Assembly (NCBI RefSeq): GCF_000972845.2
Contig: NC_040012.1
Location: forward strand, 8,092,097 to 8,156,096
Origin: Larimichthys crocea
Taxonomy: Eukaryota > Chordata > Actinopteri > Sciaenidae
Reading direction: 5' to 3'
DNA: 64,000 nucleotides
Shown here piece after piece: positions 11,901 through 26,600 of this stretch (positions within the stretch are counted from its first letter, which is position 1; each line of letters opens with the position of its first letter). A model generated the notes under the pieces. That model was not told the origin of the DNA. It searched no databases and saw nothing but the letters and a program-made list of their open reading frames with translations. Position numbers and translations under genes: made by a program.

Positions 11901-14900
11901 TATGCTCAGCTTTTATTTCCGTCAGTGAGCCGGGTTGAAACTGTTGTTTGATTCAAAACAGCGTTCGTACCACCTGCTACTTTCTTTGTCTAGTGCCTTC
12001 TGCATTCTGTATAAATCACAGGGAATGGCTCACTTGTTATTATATCTCTATTTTATTGGGTCTGTGGGAAATGAGGGACCCATAGTTGGTTAGAGCAAAG
12101 AAAGAATCTGAAGCCAACATGTGGCTCCAGAGGAAAACATCTGCCAAAGGGTCGCTAATAACGTCTCAAGCAGTCACAGAGGTAACATATATGTCTGAAT
12201 ATGCTGCGCTACATGCTAAACATGCTCACACACGCTCCCAGTTAGAGTCTACACAGGGATTGTTACGAACGTGTTACCTGTACTAACATTTTTCAGCACC
12301 ATGGAGAGCTCTGAACTCCAGACTTCATCACTCAATACCGAAAATGTGTCACTTTAATCCACCAACAAGGAAGAAGAGGAGAAGCTGAGCCTGGACGACC
12401 AGATCCTGCTCGAAGAAGACTTTGAAGCGGGGTACGAGGCCGAGCTGGACGAGGAGCTGGACGAGGAGGAGGAAGAGGAAGAGGAGGAAGAGGAGGAGGA
12501 AGAAGAGGAGGTGAAGGAGAGCACCAAGAGTAAAATCTTGCGGCACGTGGCGGAGGTCGCGTCCAAAGTGAAGGAGATTATTGGGAACCTGATCACCACT
12601 GCGGGGAAGGTGGTGGTCACGATTTTGTTGGGCATGACAGGTGAGCAGACTTGATCTTAAACCATCATCATCTGAATATTTAGCTGATTTATTAATTGAT
12701 TTATAGATTTTAGTTTTGCATATATTATATATAATATATATACTGTATTGTACTACTGTATTGTAATACTATTTTCAAATTTTCCCATAACAAAGACACA
12801 GTAAAAATATAAAATAGACTTGAAAAACAGCAATAATCAAAAAGAAAACACAAGCCAACATATAAACAAATAAATAAATAAGTAAATAAATAAATAAGTG
12901 GGAACGGGTGCTCTTCTACAGTAGCCCAGACTGGACAAAAAGTTCTAGATAGGTTCTTTTGCGGGGTATTATCACTAGGAAGGTGAGGGTGAGGTGAGGA
13001 GATGGCAATGCAAAAATGACACCACAAGATGCAACTAAATCCTACACACTGGTCCTTTAAAGATCTGCTTCTGATGGGGGAAAGGAGGGACCTTGTTCTT
13101 TCAGAGCAGCCAAAAATGGCCAAGGTACAATCTGGCTGAACACTGGACAGCAAACATAAGCTGCTCTCATTGTCATTGCTGTGAATTAATGATAAAATGT
13201 GCAGGTTTTTATAAAAAATCTAAATATGCATTAAGTCAGTGGTCCCCAACCCTTTTAAACCTCTAACCCTTTAAAACAAGACGGCATGTTCTTGACTTCT
13301 GTTTATGTGTTTTAATGTCAAGAAAGTCATTATATTTGAAAGACTGGTTTTATTGGAGTGGCTCTGAGTCTTTTCTACTCCCCTATCGTGTTAACCATCT
13401 TGTGGAGCTTCAGATTTCTCTTGTACCGACATTGGGTGGTCCCAGTGCTGTGCTTTTAAAACACAGATGTAATCAGAGTAGAGTAGTACAGAACATATTT
13501 GAATCATGGTTAATGGGTTAAAACCAGCTTGATGGATAACAAATAAATCTGAGTAGCCACGTTCACAAAAACTGAGATCCAAATATTGTCGGCTCTGCGT
13601 CCTGCCAATCTGTATTTGGGTCAAAACAAAGTCTGATAACCATACATCATCCTGATCACATAAATAAACCGCAGTGCTCTGTTTTTGTGTGTTTGTAGGC
13701 ATCATGCTGCCCTCGCTGACCTCGGCTGTTTACTTCTTCATCTTCCTGTTCCTGTGCACGTGGTGGTCCCTCTGCCGGACCTTCGACACACTCCTCTTCA
13801 GCTGCATGTGTGTCCTGATGGCCATCTTTAGTGCTGGGCACCTCATTGTCCTCTACCTCTACCAGTTCCAGTTCTTCCAAGAGTCTATCCCACCGGGCGA
13901 CAGCTACTCAAGGTCAGACATGAGTCCAGACACAGAAACCAAAAACTGTGTGTTACCTCATGTGGTTTACATCTTTAACTGTGTGGTTTCATTTTTCAGT
14001 GTAGGCGCATGGTTCAAATATTGAACATCTTATTATTTTCATCTATCTAAATCAAAATCTCCCACACAGTGATGACTCAATCTGGAGAGAGTTAAACATC
14101 AGACCTGCCATCTCTTTGATGAATTGTTGAAATTGTATTTCTCCAGTCAAACAGCACACTCCTTTTGACTCGACGATATTTACTGCGCCCGAGGCAGGTT
14201 TGTTTAAACGATAATAAATATTTACTATTGTTACAAACAAAAAGGCAACGGATAAGGCAAAGCCAGCTGCAGGGGAGATATATCAGACTCCTACTGAGTG
14301 CACATCAATATGAGAAGCAGAGCTTTTAGGCTCTTCACTACAAGCAGTGTTGTTTTATTATGCATGAGACGATAGACAATCTGTGGCTGCAGCAGTGAAA
14401 CGTTGTGGTTGGAGTAAAGCCACATTGTAAAGCCAACATATATTAGTCACAGTTCATGATGAATACAGACTGAAACAGACCTCAAGTCACTAAACTCATT
14501 GTGTTTGACTGACAACCTGGAATGTAAAGAATGCTGTTTATTTACTAATTACTACAAATTACACATCAGGGCTACAACCTCAGAGCTTTGACAGAGTTTT
14601 TTTTTTTTTATCTTACTCCTTCAACACCCACTGCGGTCTTTTCATCTCTGTCATTAAGACTTGTTACATTGCCCACTTACTCAACACTGGCTCCAATACT
14701 CATCAGCATTCCCCCATGCCCGAGCCTGAAAATGTCTTCGTCTTCCCGGTCCAAAATACCTGTGGTACAAACATTAACACTCCCCCGGTGCTCTGAGCTC
14801 ACAGGCAGCCTGACTAACAAACTGAGCTAACAGCAGCTACGGTTGGCAGCAGTTTACTTCACTGTCTGTCAGGAAACTCTGTAAACCAGAGAAAGTTGAG

Positions 14901-17900
14901 GCAAAGCATAAAATATGATCCAGTTTCACCAAAATTAGTGAAATAGTTGGGGATGTGTGACTTAAAGTGCAGTAAAGTGTTACGTGCTTGTACTGGGTGA
15001 TCGTACCCGGAGAACAGAGTTACATAGTGCAGAAACCGATGACAACATTGACCTGATTAAACTTTCGCATTCCACCAAACTTTGTTGACAAACGCCATGC
15101 ACTGTGCTGCTGTTCAGTAGCTTCATTAACTCGCAGTGCTTCATCTCAATCCTTTAATAATGATGTCTTTTAGACCTGACCAGTAGCACTGCCTGTTGCC
15201 TCAGTGCCCTTGGTGTTGCAGGGTTTTATTGATCTCGTGGTATCTCATTTGAAAGCTGTGCTGCTGTGTGTCAGGACCGAGGCTATTTACAGCTATGTAT
15301 AGCTGAAACTGCCTTGGACAAACCTTGTGTCCTCCCCATCATTCTCCTGGTTCAGATGGCTGATAAGGTTGTGATTACAGCGCTGCATTGATGGTCTTCT
15401 CGTTAGAAAACAAACTCATCAGAATGAATGGACGCCTCCCACACCATCTGCACAAGTCTATTTAAACTTTGTATGCTTCAGCACCATCTACGTGCATGGT
15501 TTGCAACTTTGGGATCAAGGCCCCTCCAGGTGGTCTCAAGATAAAACTGAGGGCTAACCAAATTATTAAATGGATTTACCGAGTATCTTATAGTTTTTGC
15601 TTTTTGTTTTTTTTTCTTGTAAAAGACGTCAGACCTTTTAATGAGCTTTACAATTAGGAAAAATTTAATCTTTGATCTGTTTGGGCTTCTAAAATACCCT
15701 GTGAAACAATTACAGGGGCTGTGGAGCTGGGACTGTGTCAATTTGTGTTGAACGTATCCGCTCTGAAACAATCAGGAAATTACTTTTTATTTTGCTGATT
15801 AACTGGCTATATCAATGCTGGTGACTCTCTTTGTCTGTAATTTGCAGCATAAATTACGAGTCAGACACAAATTTGGAAGCTGGGTAAGTGAAATAAACAA
15901 AGCCAGAACACAACAGGTAGAGTATCAGAGTTCAGTTCATGAACCCACCTGGATAGTCTCAGTTTCAGAGACGTTTCAGGTTGACTGTGGAGGTTTGATT
16001 GGTCTAATTGGTGGCCGCAGCGTGACGTCAGGCTGTGTTTATCCAAAAGTTGGATGCGTTTTTTGGCAGACACCCTTCAGGTCTGCACCAAGATACCCCA
16101 AAATACGCTACTCCCATTCAAATAAATGGAAAGTACTGTGTTTTTGCTGCAGCTCCAGATTTTGTCTAAATGCTCTCTAAATATTACCAAAGAAAGAGAC
16201 AACTTAAGTTTAGTTTCCTAGTTTCCAGCAGTAAATATGGAAGAGTGGGTGTCATTTCTTCAAACAGTGAACTGAAGCTTTTTATTTGTATATTCGAAGT
16301 CCTACATCTGGCAAGTTAATGAGTCCATGGATTGCACAGGTTCTTCTTTGTAACTCTTGTGTTGTGTAAAAATTGCCTCTTTATTCTGACGACAGGATAG
16401 AAGAGAGAGTCACATGCACTGTTGGGAATTGAACTGTAAAAGTTCTGGATCATCATAAAAAAAACTAATTCTACAGTACTTTTTTTTAGTTTGTGGCCTA
16501 AACTTCAAAATATTGAAATGGTCCAGAACCAGCGATCCAAACTTCTTGGTAACATAAATATTACCAAAAAAAAACAGACGACTTGCAACACCAACTTGTA
16601 AATTTACTTTATTTAGTTTTCCTGCAGTAAATATGGTAGAGTGGGTGTAATTTCTTTAAACAGTGGACTTTTTATTTGTGTATTTGAAGCCCTAAATTTG
16701 GAAAGTTAACGACAGCACGGATTCTTGTTTGATAGCTCTTAGCATGAACGGGCCAACTATTTCATCATCTGTACTCTATTGACTTTCCACAGCGCTGAGG
16801 TATTTCTGTCTGCCGCTGCGTGAAAACTGAGGCCCAATGTGATGATAAAGGTAACATGTTCTTCTCCGAGCCGGCCTATTTCCTCTCTGCACAGCAGACG
16901 GTCAGAGGGAAACTCCTACGGCAGTAAATATGTGCAGCCCCATTGGACAATAGGCCACCTTAGTGCCTGCCCTAATTGTGCTTGTTGACAGTGACTTGGC
17001 CTTACTGTTGGCCGGGTGTTGAGTGAGACTGTTGAGAGGCCTGACTTCCACTCCACTTCCTGCCTCCTCCTTACAATGGAGGTCCCCAGTCATGTGACCA
17101 CTGGGCCTTCCCCAGCTGCAACAAGAAACCGTTCAGGAAGTGTGACGGGGTCAGAGGGGGGTGTTCACTCCTCCATATGGCATAGAAAGGAAATACTCAG
17201 GAGACACCTAAATCTGTGCGGTTATCACTGAAATACGTCAGTGCAGTTCCTGTTGAGTAGATGACCTTTATTCTGTTCAGAGGAAAAGGAGTGAATCATT
17301 TGGCATCCTTTGTTGGACAAACAGATTTTTTAAGCCTCAGTGCTTTTCCCAGATTCCAAGGTTAGGGCGTAGAAGGAGCTTTTCTTTGTCGTCTAGCAAA
17401 GAGTCGACTGTAAGATACTTTAACATGTTGTACAGTACAGTGAACATGGTTTGATCATAATATCTGCTAAGGGTTTGTATTTATCAAGCTTACACCAGAC
17501 TTAACACTTGAATGCTCTGAAGCTTTTCAAAAACATTAAACTCAATTTTGGACTTACCCTTAGCTTCATTCATCCATCCATTTTCAGCCACATATCCGCG
17601 TCACAGTAACAGAAAGCTAGAACCGTGATTACACATGGACTCCAACCCTGAACTTTACTGAATATTCCCTGGAGGAGCTGTACATGAAAGCACAAATGTC
17701 CAAATGGGATCCCAAGGCTTTCCCAAGCCAGAAGAGATACAGTATATGATTTCTCTAGTTGGATGGGCCCAGAAAACCTCCAGTAGGAGGTGCCCAGGAG
17801 ACATCCTTAGATCCACATCAGCTGGCTTCCATCGACACAAAAAAGTACTACTTGACTCTACAAACTCTCTTTTGGTGCCTGAGCTCCTTACTTCATCTCT

Positions 17901-20900
17901 AAGAACCAGCCACCCTGCAGAGGAAGTTCACATTAACTTCTTGTATCTGTGATTTTATTATATCAGTCACTACCTACCCAACTTGTGACCCTAGCTGAGG
18001 GTTGTAAAGTAGATCGACTGGTAAATGTAGAGCTTCGTTATCAGGCTTAGTTCTGGTCTGTTCTGGGACTGCCCAAAGTTCTCCCATCAGTTTCATGTTC
18101 CCAGAAAACCACCAGTAGAAGGTGTCCAGGAGACATCCTTTATATGCCTGAACTCCCCAAGGTCTCTCTGAATATCTGATCTCCTTACATCATCTTTAAG
18201 GTCCAGCCACCCTGCAGAGGAAGCTCACTTTGGCTGCTTGTTTCTGTGATCTCATTTTTTCGGTCACTATCCATCAACTGGTAAATTTAAAACTTCACTG
18301 TCAGACTCAGATCCCTTTTCACAGCAGCTCAGTACAACGTTTGTATTAGTGCTGATTCTGCACCAGTCCGCCTTCAAATCTTTTTGGTCTGTGACCTCCT
18401 ACCACAGCTTCTGACCTCAGTTCAGACATGAGCAGTTAAGCAAAGACCGACTTCTGATTTGAAGGCTCTTTTTAGGCCTGAAAAGGTATTTGGCATTTTA
18501 TCAAGAAAGAAAGTAAAAACATAAAGCGAATAAATAAATAACATAATAAAACATAATTTTGAAGTGTATTGTTTTGTTCCTCATCCCTTTAATCATCTTG
18601 GCACCTCCCTGGTTGGGACTCACTGATACTATATAGTATATAGGCCACACAGTAAAGATAACATGACTCTGCAGTTCCTCCAGTCTTTTGTAACGTTTGC
18701 TTCACCTCATCCATCCTGGCTTTGTTTCTGGAATCGATAATTAGTTTTAAAGATGGAGAACCCCAGGCCTTGTATACTGTATTGAATGTAATGAATTGAA
18801 CAATACACTTATCTCAATGAGAACAATCGAATCCACTGATTAATGACTTTGGCAACAGATTTAAGCTTCATGCGTCCTCTCAGTCCTGTTTAAAGCAAAA
18901 ATGAAAGCCTATAAATTAGTTAGAACAGAAAGTATAACTGTGGGAGACAAACAGAGAAAGGTTTCAGCTAACTTTCCATGATTTCCATGATTGATTATTC
19001 TGCCAATTTACTACGTTTGGTCTGTAAAACATCAGAAAACAGTGCGGTACCATAAAATGTCTTTTTTCAGACCAAACACTCAAAAGCCCCCAAAATATTC
19101 AATTTACTATGAAGTCAGACCAAGAAAAGCAACATTTTTTTAGTGTGTGACAGTCCAAAGCACAAAGGCTTTATTGTTGTTCACCATACTTTGTTTTATT
19201 CTTATTTTTTGGCACACTACTCTTACCACAGTTTTGGTCGTACACACACACACAAAAAATATACGTGTTAGTCTCGGGCCGGGAGAAGTGTGTGAAAAAG
19301 AGCGGGAAAATTTAACGTGGCCACTTATGGACAAAGTGTCTGGAGCTACAGTGAGTCACATAACCGAGTGGAGAGGAGAGAGAAAGGAAAATCTGTCCAA
19401 AAAATGTTTCACGGCCTCAAATTTCACTCTACAGAAATATTTTTAACATCAAACTGTAGGAAAATTTGTGCTGCCCGCTCACATAAACAGACATACCAGT
19501 TCTTTATCTCACTCTAGGGGGTCAAGTTTTTCAATTTCAGCCACACAAACTGGACACGGACGTGTTCAGGAAGACCTGAGGATGCCTCTCATTGTTTCGG
19601 TTCATTGATACGACCTGCAGTTTGGTCATCTTGGTCTCTCTCGAAAGTGATCTCTCTCTGCTCTGATTGGTCGACTGCAGCGTAGCTGGCCGTTAACTGA
19701 ACCTGGTTGCTGGGCGTAAATTTACAAGGCTGACTTCAATTAACTTTGATTAGTCTGTACTGTCAATACTACATTTTAAATGTCTGTCCTTCTACATATA
19801 TACGCACACACAAACACAAACTGATCAATCAGGCCTATATGACTGCCTACTCTCAGTTCTTCAAGTCTGTCATGCCTAGGAACCTCAGTGATAGATTTTG
19901 TTGTATTAATACTACGCTTACTCAGTACTGTCAATAATATAATATGGGCGAGACACACCACACACTGTGTAGCCTATTAGTGCTGAATAAATGCTGGTAA
20001 ATGGGCGAGATGCAGAAACCATCACACACACTCAAAATTTCTTGAGATTTTTTTTTAGTTTTACATTTGAGAACCTGGAAGCATCAAATATTTGTCCTTT
20101 TTTTGCATGAAACATATCTTAAAACGACACCTTAATGCCAGAATGTTTACACTGATCACAGTGTTATCAAATCAAGCTTTGTTTGTGGTCAGCAGAATAT
20201 TTGATTTTACAACTCAAATCCTCATGAGTCTGTCTGTGTGTCTCTGCAGTGTATTTGGCATCTCCCCCATCATTCAGAGCAACTGCTCCTACACATGGAA
20301 GCTCATCGTGCACCCGGATCGTAAGTGGTACCACTTTGTCAATCCCATCATGCTGCTGATCCTCTACTACACCCTGGCCACGCTCATCCGCCTCTGGCTG
20401 CAGGAACCCATCGACCAGCTGACGGTGAGGACAGCAGACAGAAATGCAATGAAGACACACGAGGGTAGACCTTTTATAGCAGCACAGCGGCACTGTGACA
20501 TTACTGTAAAATAATGTCAATAATTTGACCGTGCAGGTTCATTATATTAGGTGAGTTTGACTGGAATTGAGCCATGCGATTGATTTTTATTACTTGAAAA
20601 AACAGAACGGCAAAATTTAAGTCAGTTTCATAAAATGTACCCAAAAAACTTGATATGATGATGATGATATATATGATATATTTTTCTTGTAGCCACCCCC
20701 ACGTGGCCACAGTTTGACCTATTTTCAGGGGCTTGAGAGAGAAAATGTTACAGCTAAGAGAAACATTACAGTAGTAGGATGCAGTTTATGATTTGTCATT
20801 CAGTTTTCACTATCGCTGTCTTCAACTCTTGGCTAAATGCACCAAATTCACAACAGCTTCATGGACATCGTGCACATGGTTTCTGGAAGATGCACTGTAG

Positions 20901-21062
20901 CGGTCGATTTCTCTTTAATTACAACCCTGAACTGAAATCCTCCAGATATAAAATAATCTGCCCTTCACCCCACACGAACAGCGTGACTTAACATATTTAT
21001 GTTGCTAAACTTGAACAAGCTCCTGCTTAGAGAAAATCAGATTTGCAGTTAATGCAAGAAGT

Positions 21063-21105
<43 letters not shown>

Positions 21106-23558
21106 GAAGATGTTTAGTTGTATTTGGCTCACAACACCTCCAGTGCGGCTGCTCAGTAAATTCCAGACAGTGAACTGAAATAGAAAACAGATTGAATTAA
21201 ATGGGCAGCCAGGTGGCCTCGTGATCAGAGAAACTGTATTGATGGAAGATTGCAGGACGGTCGATGGCTGGCTGGATCTGGCCGCCGTAGCTCAGGTGTT
21301 ATCTGAGACACTTGGTCTAATTTTGACAAGGCATGATTGTAACAAGGCTGTGTTACGGTGCTCTGTAGGGGTGTAAAAATATGTAACTCTTACATAATAA
21401 CTCCAGGTTGAAAGTCTCATGAAGCGATGATGCTTTTTGTGGTTGTTTTACAAATGAAACTTTAAAATTCACCCTCAGTACAGTTGTCATGAACGAGGAA
21501 ATTAGCTATAGAGACCAAAACATGTTTTTGTACCAGGCTGTAAACATGTTTATTTCTGCTGTGAAGTTGGACATTTTAACATGGGGACTTATGGAGACTG
21601 ACTCACTTCTGTAGCCAGCCTCAAGTGGACGTTTGAGGAACTGCAATTTTTTTGACACTTCCTGCATTGACTTCACTTCACAGCCGCAGAGGTTGCCTTT
21701 TGTACCTGATGCCCGAAGTGACATTCAATCATTATTAATGAGCTTTATTTGATACAGAATCAGTTTCTGCGACTGAAGTGTAATTACTGCAGAGTGAAAT
21801 GTCACGCAGTGCGTGAGGAGGTGGAGTTTGGTGTCATGAAGTCCCCCGCTCCTGAACTCCACCCGTCTTTCTTCTCCTCAGAGCTACAGGCTCAGCTCCT
21901 CCGTCCTGTAATGGAGTTATAGATTAGTGTTTTTATAGAGGGGTCAATACTTCCCTGTAACCCTGCAGGACTGTATGCATTATTGATCTCTCCATGGAGA
22001 AGTGTGTGCGCGTGTGTTTGTTTGTTTGTGTGTTTTCACCTACTCTTACACTTTAGACGACGCTAATAATAAAACGTGATTACGAGATAAATCAGCAGCT
22101 GGCAGGTTCGTTCGATGGTCAAGATGCCAGATTATGATGGACCTCATCTTCGCCTAAAAAAAACAAAGCAGATGCACCGTTATCAATTATTTAATCGTGA
22201 TGAAACACATCGTCTGTTTTCATTAAGCACTGTAATAAAAACAGAATAATGAAATCATATTTTTCATGAAAGTATCAAAGGAGTGAGACACGAGGAATTC
22301 ATATCTGACTGCAGACTCAACCACACAACATACTGTGTGATCACTTAGTTACAGAGCAAACATTTAGGTTGTGCAGTCTGGGCAGCTACAGTTTGCAGCA
22401 GTTACAGTGAAGCAGTTTACTTCACTGTCCATGAGAAAACTCTGTAAATCACAGAGAGTTGAGGCGGACCAGCCGGAGGACATCAGAGCGAAAACCAAAA
22501 AAACATTTTCTCCACAAAATATGATCCAGTTTTACCAAAATCTGTGAAATAGTTGGTGGTGTGTGACTTATGTAATACGTTACATTCTTCTCACAGGCAC
22601 ACGCAGTCACATCAAAGTTATTTTAAAAAGTTACGCAGTGTTGCTTTATCACCATAACCAGCACTAGAAACACGACTAGAACCAGTAATGAAAACGGAAA
22701 TTCTTCTTCAGGCATTGCTGTTTTTGTTTTTCCAAGATACTGACTCAAAACTCCTGAAACACAGGAAATTACACTGAGAACACGTGGAATTTTCTGACCA
22801 ACGTGGACTGAAGAAGAAAATATGTGATTTAAATTACTTTTATGTTGGTACGATTATAAGAAATGCTGATTAAATAATGTTAAAAATGTTGAAGGTATAC
22901 ATAATCCAAACTGTCTTTCTATGTTTTTTTTTCAGGACAACAAAGACAACGATATCTGTGAGGAGGAAGATCTGGACGGAAACAGAACAAGTAACTCAGC
23001 CAACAGGAAGAGGCAGATGTGGTGGGAATCACGCCAGGGCACAGATGAGAAGAACGTATGTCAGGGTTGATACACACATGACTAACAGGGTCATGAAGTA
23101 ATCTTCCTTTGGTTAACATACCGCTCGAACAATACTTTATTTATTTTTAAACTGTGTTTTCTATGTTATGGGAAAATGTGACAAATCCAAACATTCTTAA
23201 AAATATCACAAGGATCTGTTTAGAATATTTCTCTTCACCCTCTGAAGTGTTTCGTTTCACAAGCAGCCAAGCTGCTAAACACCCAAATAACACATTTCCC
23301 CTTTGCATTCTTATAACTGATAACTAGTGTTTGGCCTGAAACTATTTCATTCAGTTTGGCTTTTCAACAATAACAAAGTGGAATGGAGAAATCCTGCAGC
23401 ATTGTAGTGCAGTAATAATCCAAATAAACAGGAAGCTGACTCTTTGTTAAAGTGTAAACTGTAAGCTGTAGTTGTTTATTGTTTTCACAAGCTCACATCT
23501 TGTTTTAGCCGAGCTTTCGCCTTCGTAATAGACTCATCGCTGGAAAGATTTCAGCTAG

Positions 23559-23602
<44 letters not shown>

Positions 23603-26600
23603 TTTGACCTTGTTCCCATATCAAGGTCCGTAGTCTGTCTCCTCCGGCCACCTCCTGAGGTTTAAAAGCTTTTAGGGTGTGCAGACACAGATGAGTGATG
23701 GGCTCGATTTACAGAGTAGTGCTGCTCGACTTTGTTCCTGCTTATCAGCGACTATAAAGAACAAGGAGGCCTTTGACTTCAGCAGCTCATCGATAACACA
23801 CCTTGCCTTGTATGCTCTTTTTTTTGTTTTTTCTCTCTCTCCTCCTAGCTACTCTCCACCCAGGATGGCATCAGTACAACCGAGGTGGGGGCTGCTCTGG
23901 ATTGAATCTGTGCATTTTGCCTCCCTTCACCCCTCAGTCCTGCTGCAAGAAAAGGAAGCGCTGCAAAGTGCTTTTCACACTGCATCCTCTTAGAAAAGAG
24001 TTATCCATAACCTGTGTTTTAAAAGTTAGTTTAAACCAGATATACTGTACACTGTGCAATAAATCCAGTGAATATATATGATATAGGACTTAAATGAACT
24101 GTTGATTTGGAGGAAATAGTTATTCAAAGTCATAATTTTATGAATCCCTTACTTAATCTCTTACTCTCTTTTTATGAAAAGGGTTATAAGGTGTTGTGTT
24201 GGGTTAAATTAAGGACCGTGCAGTGTGAAAAGTAGAAAACCTGCCCTACAAAGCCAGAGTAGTAACTAAGTGGCTAACATAGTAACTAAAACTAATAATA
24301 AGACACATCTGTAATCTACTTTTCTGGTGAAAAAAGATAACAAAATCTAGCTGCAAAATCATTTAATCAAACAAAAAGTTACTCCTGTTTGTCTTTGTAG
24401 GGCAGAGCTGGGCACAATTATGAGATCCCATATGAAAGAAAAAACAGTTTCTCAGTTACAGAAATAGTTTTGTAACCTACAGTATGATGATGATGATCTA
24501 CAGGCTGTGCCCACTTCAAACGGGACGTCCTTTGACTTTGTAACAACTGAGAATGGACCAGTCTGTCTGGACTTGTACTCCACCCCCCAGTATAAAATGG
24601 ACCAGCCCGGCGACGGTACAGGTACTGTTTATCCTCTACTGTCAAAAACAAAGAAAACAAACATATTTAAGTTTAATAATTAAGTACACTGCTGCATCAC
24701 TAGAAGTAGCATCTTAGCACAAGTACTAAACAATGAAAGGTGGATGGCACTTCATACTGTATATCTATACATTTATGAAGATTGTCCATCATGCCATATC
24801 AATCTTTCTCCTTATGTAATATACCAGTGAGCTCAGTTAACCAGGACTTAAACTGAACACTTTCTGTCTCGGCTCTTTCTTTGTACTTTTTGCAGTTTGT
24901 TGCCGCTGATTGAACAGAATTGTCTCAAAGGGTGCTTCACTGATTTTATATGTCACAGTTAATTTAGTAGTCTTGACAGCCCGTGAATACAGACGTTTAA
25001 TATCTTCTGTTACTGTGAAGGAACTTCAGAAAGTTTGAGAAAATAACTCACTAGATTTTGTTTTAAGCTTGAAGACGACCAACATTCGAAATATCTTAAC
25101 AACTGTCAGATGAACTGCAGTGAAATGTTTTACGGGCATGCATTGTATCCAGAGGATGAATCCCTCTTACTTTAACGATCACCTGATCACCTTTCTTCTA
25201 GCACCACCACAAGGTTCACTTTATTAGTGAAATGTCTTAACTTTTAGAGTTAGGGTGACCTCAAATAACTTTGGTCTGATTTTTCATGTAGCAGCACCAT
25301 CAGGTTGCATTTTTAATTTGTCCTTTATTTTAGTTCATGATCTGCAAAAATAACAACATTTATATCAGCCTGCAGTTTCTCTGAGAAGGATAAGTCAGTG
25401 GCTTGACCCGGACGACTGAGAACCGTCATAGACGTCCAGCCTGCTTTTTGTCATTAGTGCTAATTAGCACTGCTAATCACTTTTACTTAACTTAATTGAA
25501 TGCTGTGCCTATAACAGTGAGTTGTGTTTCTGTGTCCATCCAGAGAAGAAGGATGAATCTGTGTATGAAGTGTGTTTGCCGCCGGAGGATTCGGCGTTGG
25601 AGGGTGGAGAGGAGAAGTCTGAGGAAGGCGAGGATGGGATAAAGAAAAAAGGAGTCGGGGCGATGGTCAAAATCTTCCACTTCATCATGAAACAGAGCTA
25701 CATATGTGCTCTCATAGCAATGATGGTGAGTAATGTAGCCCACAGATGGTGTCACAGAGTTACAGACGCTTGCTTATGCTGCATTTGTGTCAGTATTTGG
25801 ATGTTAGAAAGGAAAACATCAAAACTCTCTTTTATGATTTATGAATTTAAAATTGAGCATAAAAGAAAAATATACGTTTTTAAAAGAACCAAGAAGCGAC
25901 TGTGGTTCAAACGCAGCGTCACAACAAGAAATACAGAAAGTTTAAACCCGCAGACCTTGCTCATGCCCTTGAGCAAGGCACTGAACCTTCTCTGTGCTCC
26001 AGCTGAACGGCTGGCTGACCAACGGGAGGAAACTGTGGTTGTACTGGGCAGCTTCAATGGCATTTTTTAAAAAGAGCATCTGTTCTTAGTTTAAACGCTG
26101 TTGGATGAATCGTAGTTAAATAAAGCTGAGTAACAGTTACATAGTATGACTTGGTGACACGCAAACACTGCAATTTATCAAATGTCGTATCGACAGAAAA
26201 CATTTAAAGCAACACTGTGTAGAAATTGATATTTATCTGATTTAGTGCAATATCAGCGGTGAAAATATGGTCAGCTGTACACGTGTTTATTATGATTGTA
26301 TAGTTGATGTTCAAAAGTTAGTCAGCCAAACATCAAGCAAGGTCAACAACACAAGACATAGCAGCCAGCTGATATTACTGACTAGTCCAACAGCAGTCAG
26401 CCCAGCTCGGCGTCTGTCTTTTAGACTTTTATTTCACCAAACTCTCACCAACAACTAAAAGTCAGTTGCTCTTGTTTGGCGGCTTCTTGTTCAGTCACTT
26501 TGTCCTTTACGCCTCTGTCATTATGTCCATACAGGCTGCTGAGCCCTGTTACATTGCCCACTTGCCCAGCTCTGGTTCTGGCGTTATACCAGCTTTGCCC

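Larger units (their letters stand above)
13913..20249 (+). other. 6.3-kb intron with repeats
   Basis: No gene recognised. It contains a family-A repeat (about 14590-15060), a pair of direct repeats (16178-16362 and 16551-16742), and two copies resembling a teleost non-LTR retrotransposon 3' region (about 17768-18310). The long + frame at 15815-16180 has no domain I recognise. The rest is A+T-rich sequence ending in acceptor tctctgcag. Confidence 0.6.
20425..22935 (+). other. Intron with (GT)n and dispersed repeats
   Basis: It holds a (GT)n run at 21066-21104, an antisense family-B repeat (about 21420-21725) and a family-A repeat (22376-22648). No gene is seen. Confidence 0.6.
23056..25543 (+). 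other. Short introns around a microexon
   Basis: Apart from the exons at 23849-23884 and 24504-24615, this stretch contains an (AC)n run at 23561-23600 and A+T-rich sequence. I see no other gene or repeat. Pyrimidine tracts precede each acceptor. Confidence 0.55.

Noticed and set aside
12354..12635. Minus-strand frame with a long poly-Ser run
   Set aside because: It is the reverse reading of the poly-Glu exon of piezo2.
25522..26070. 182-residue frame extending beyond the exon at 25544-25725
   Set aside because: PIEZO2 homology stops at the gtgagt donor and resumes at 26950. The extension reads through intron and a SINE-like piece.
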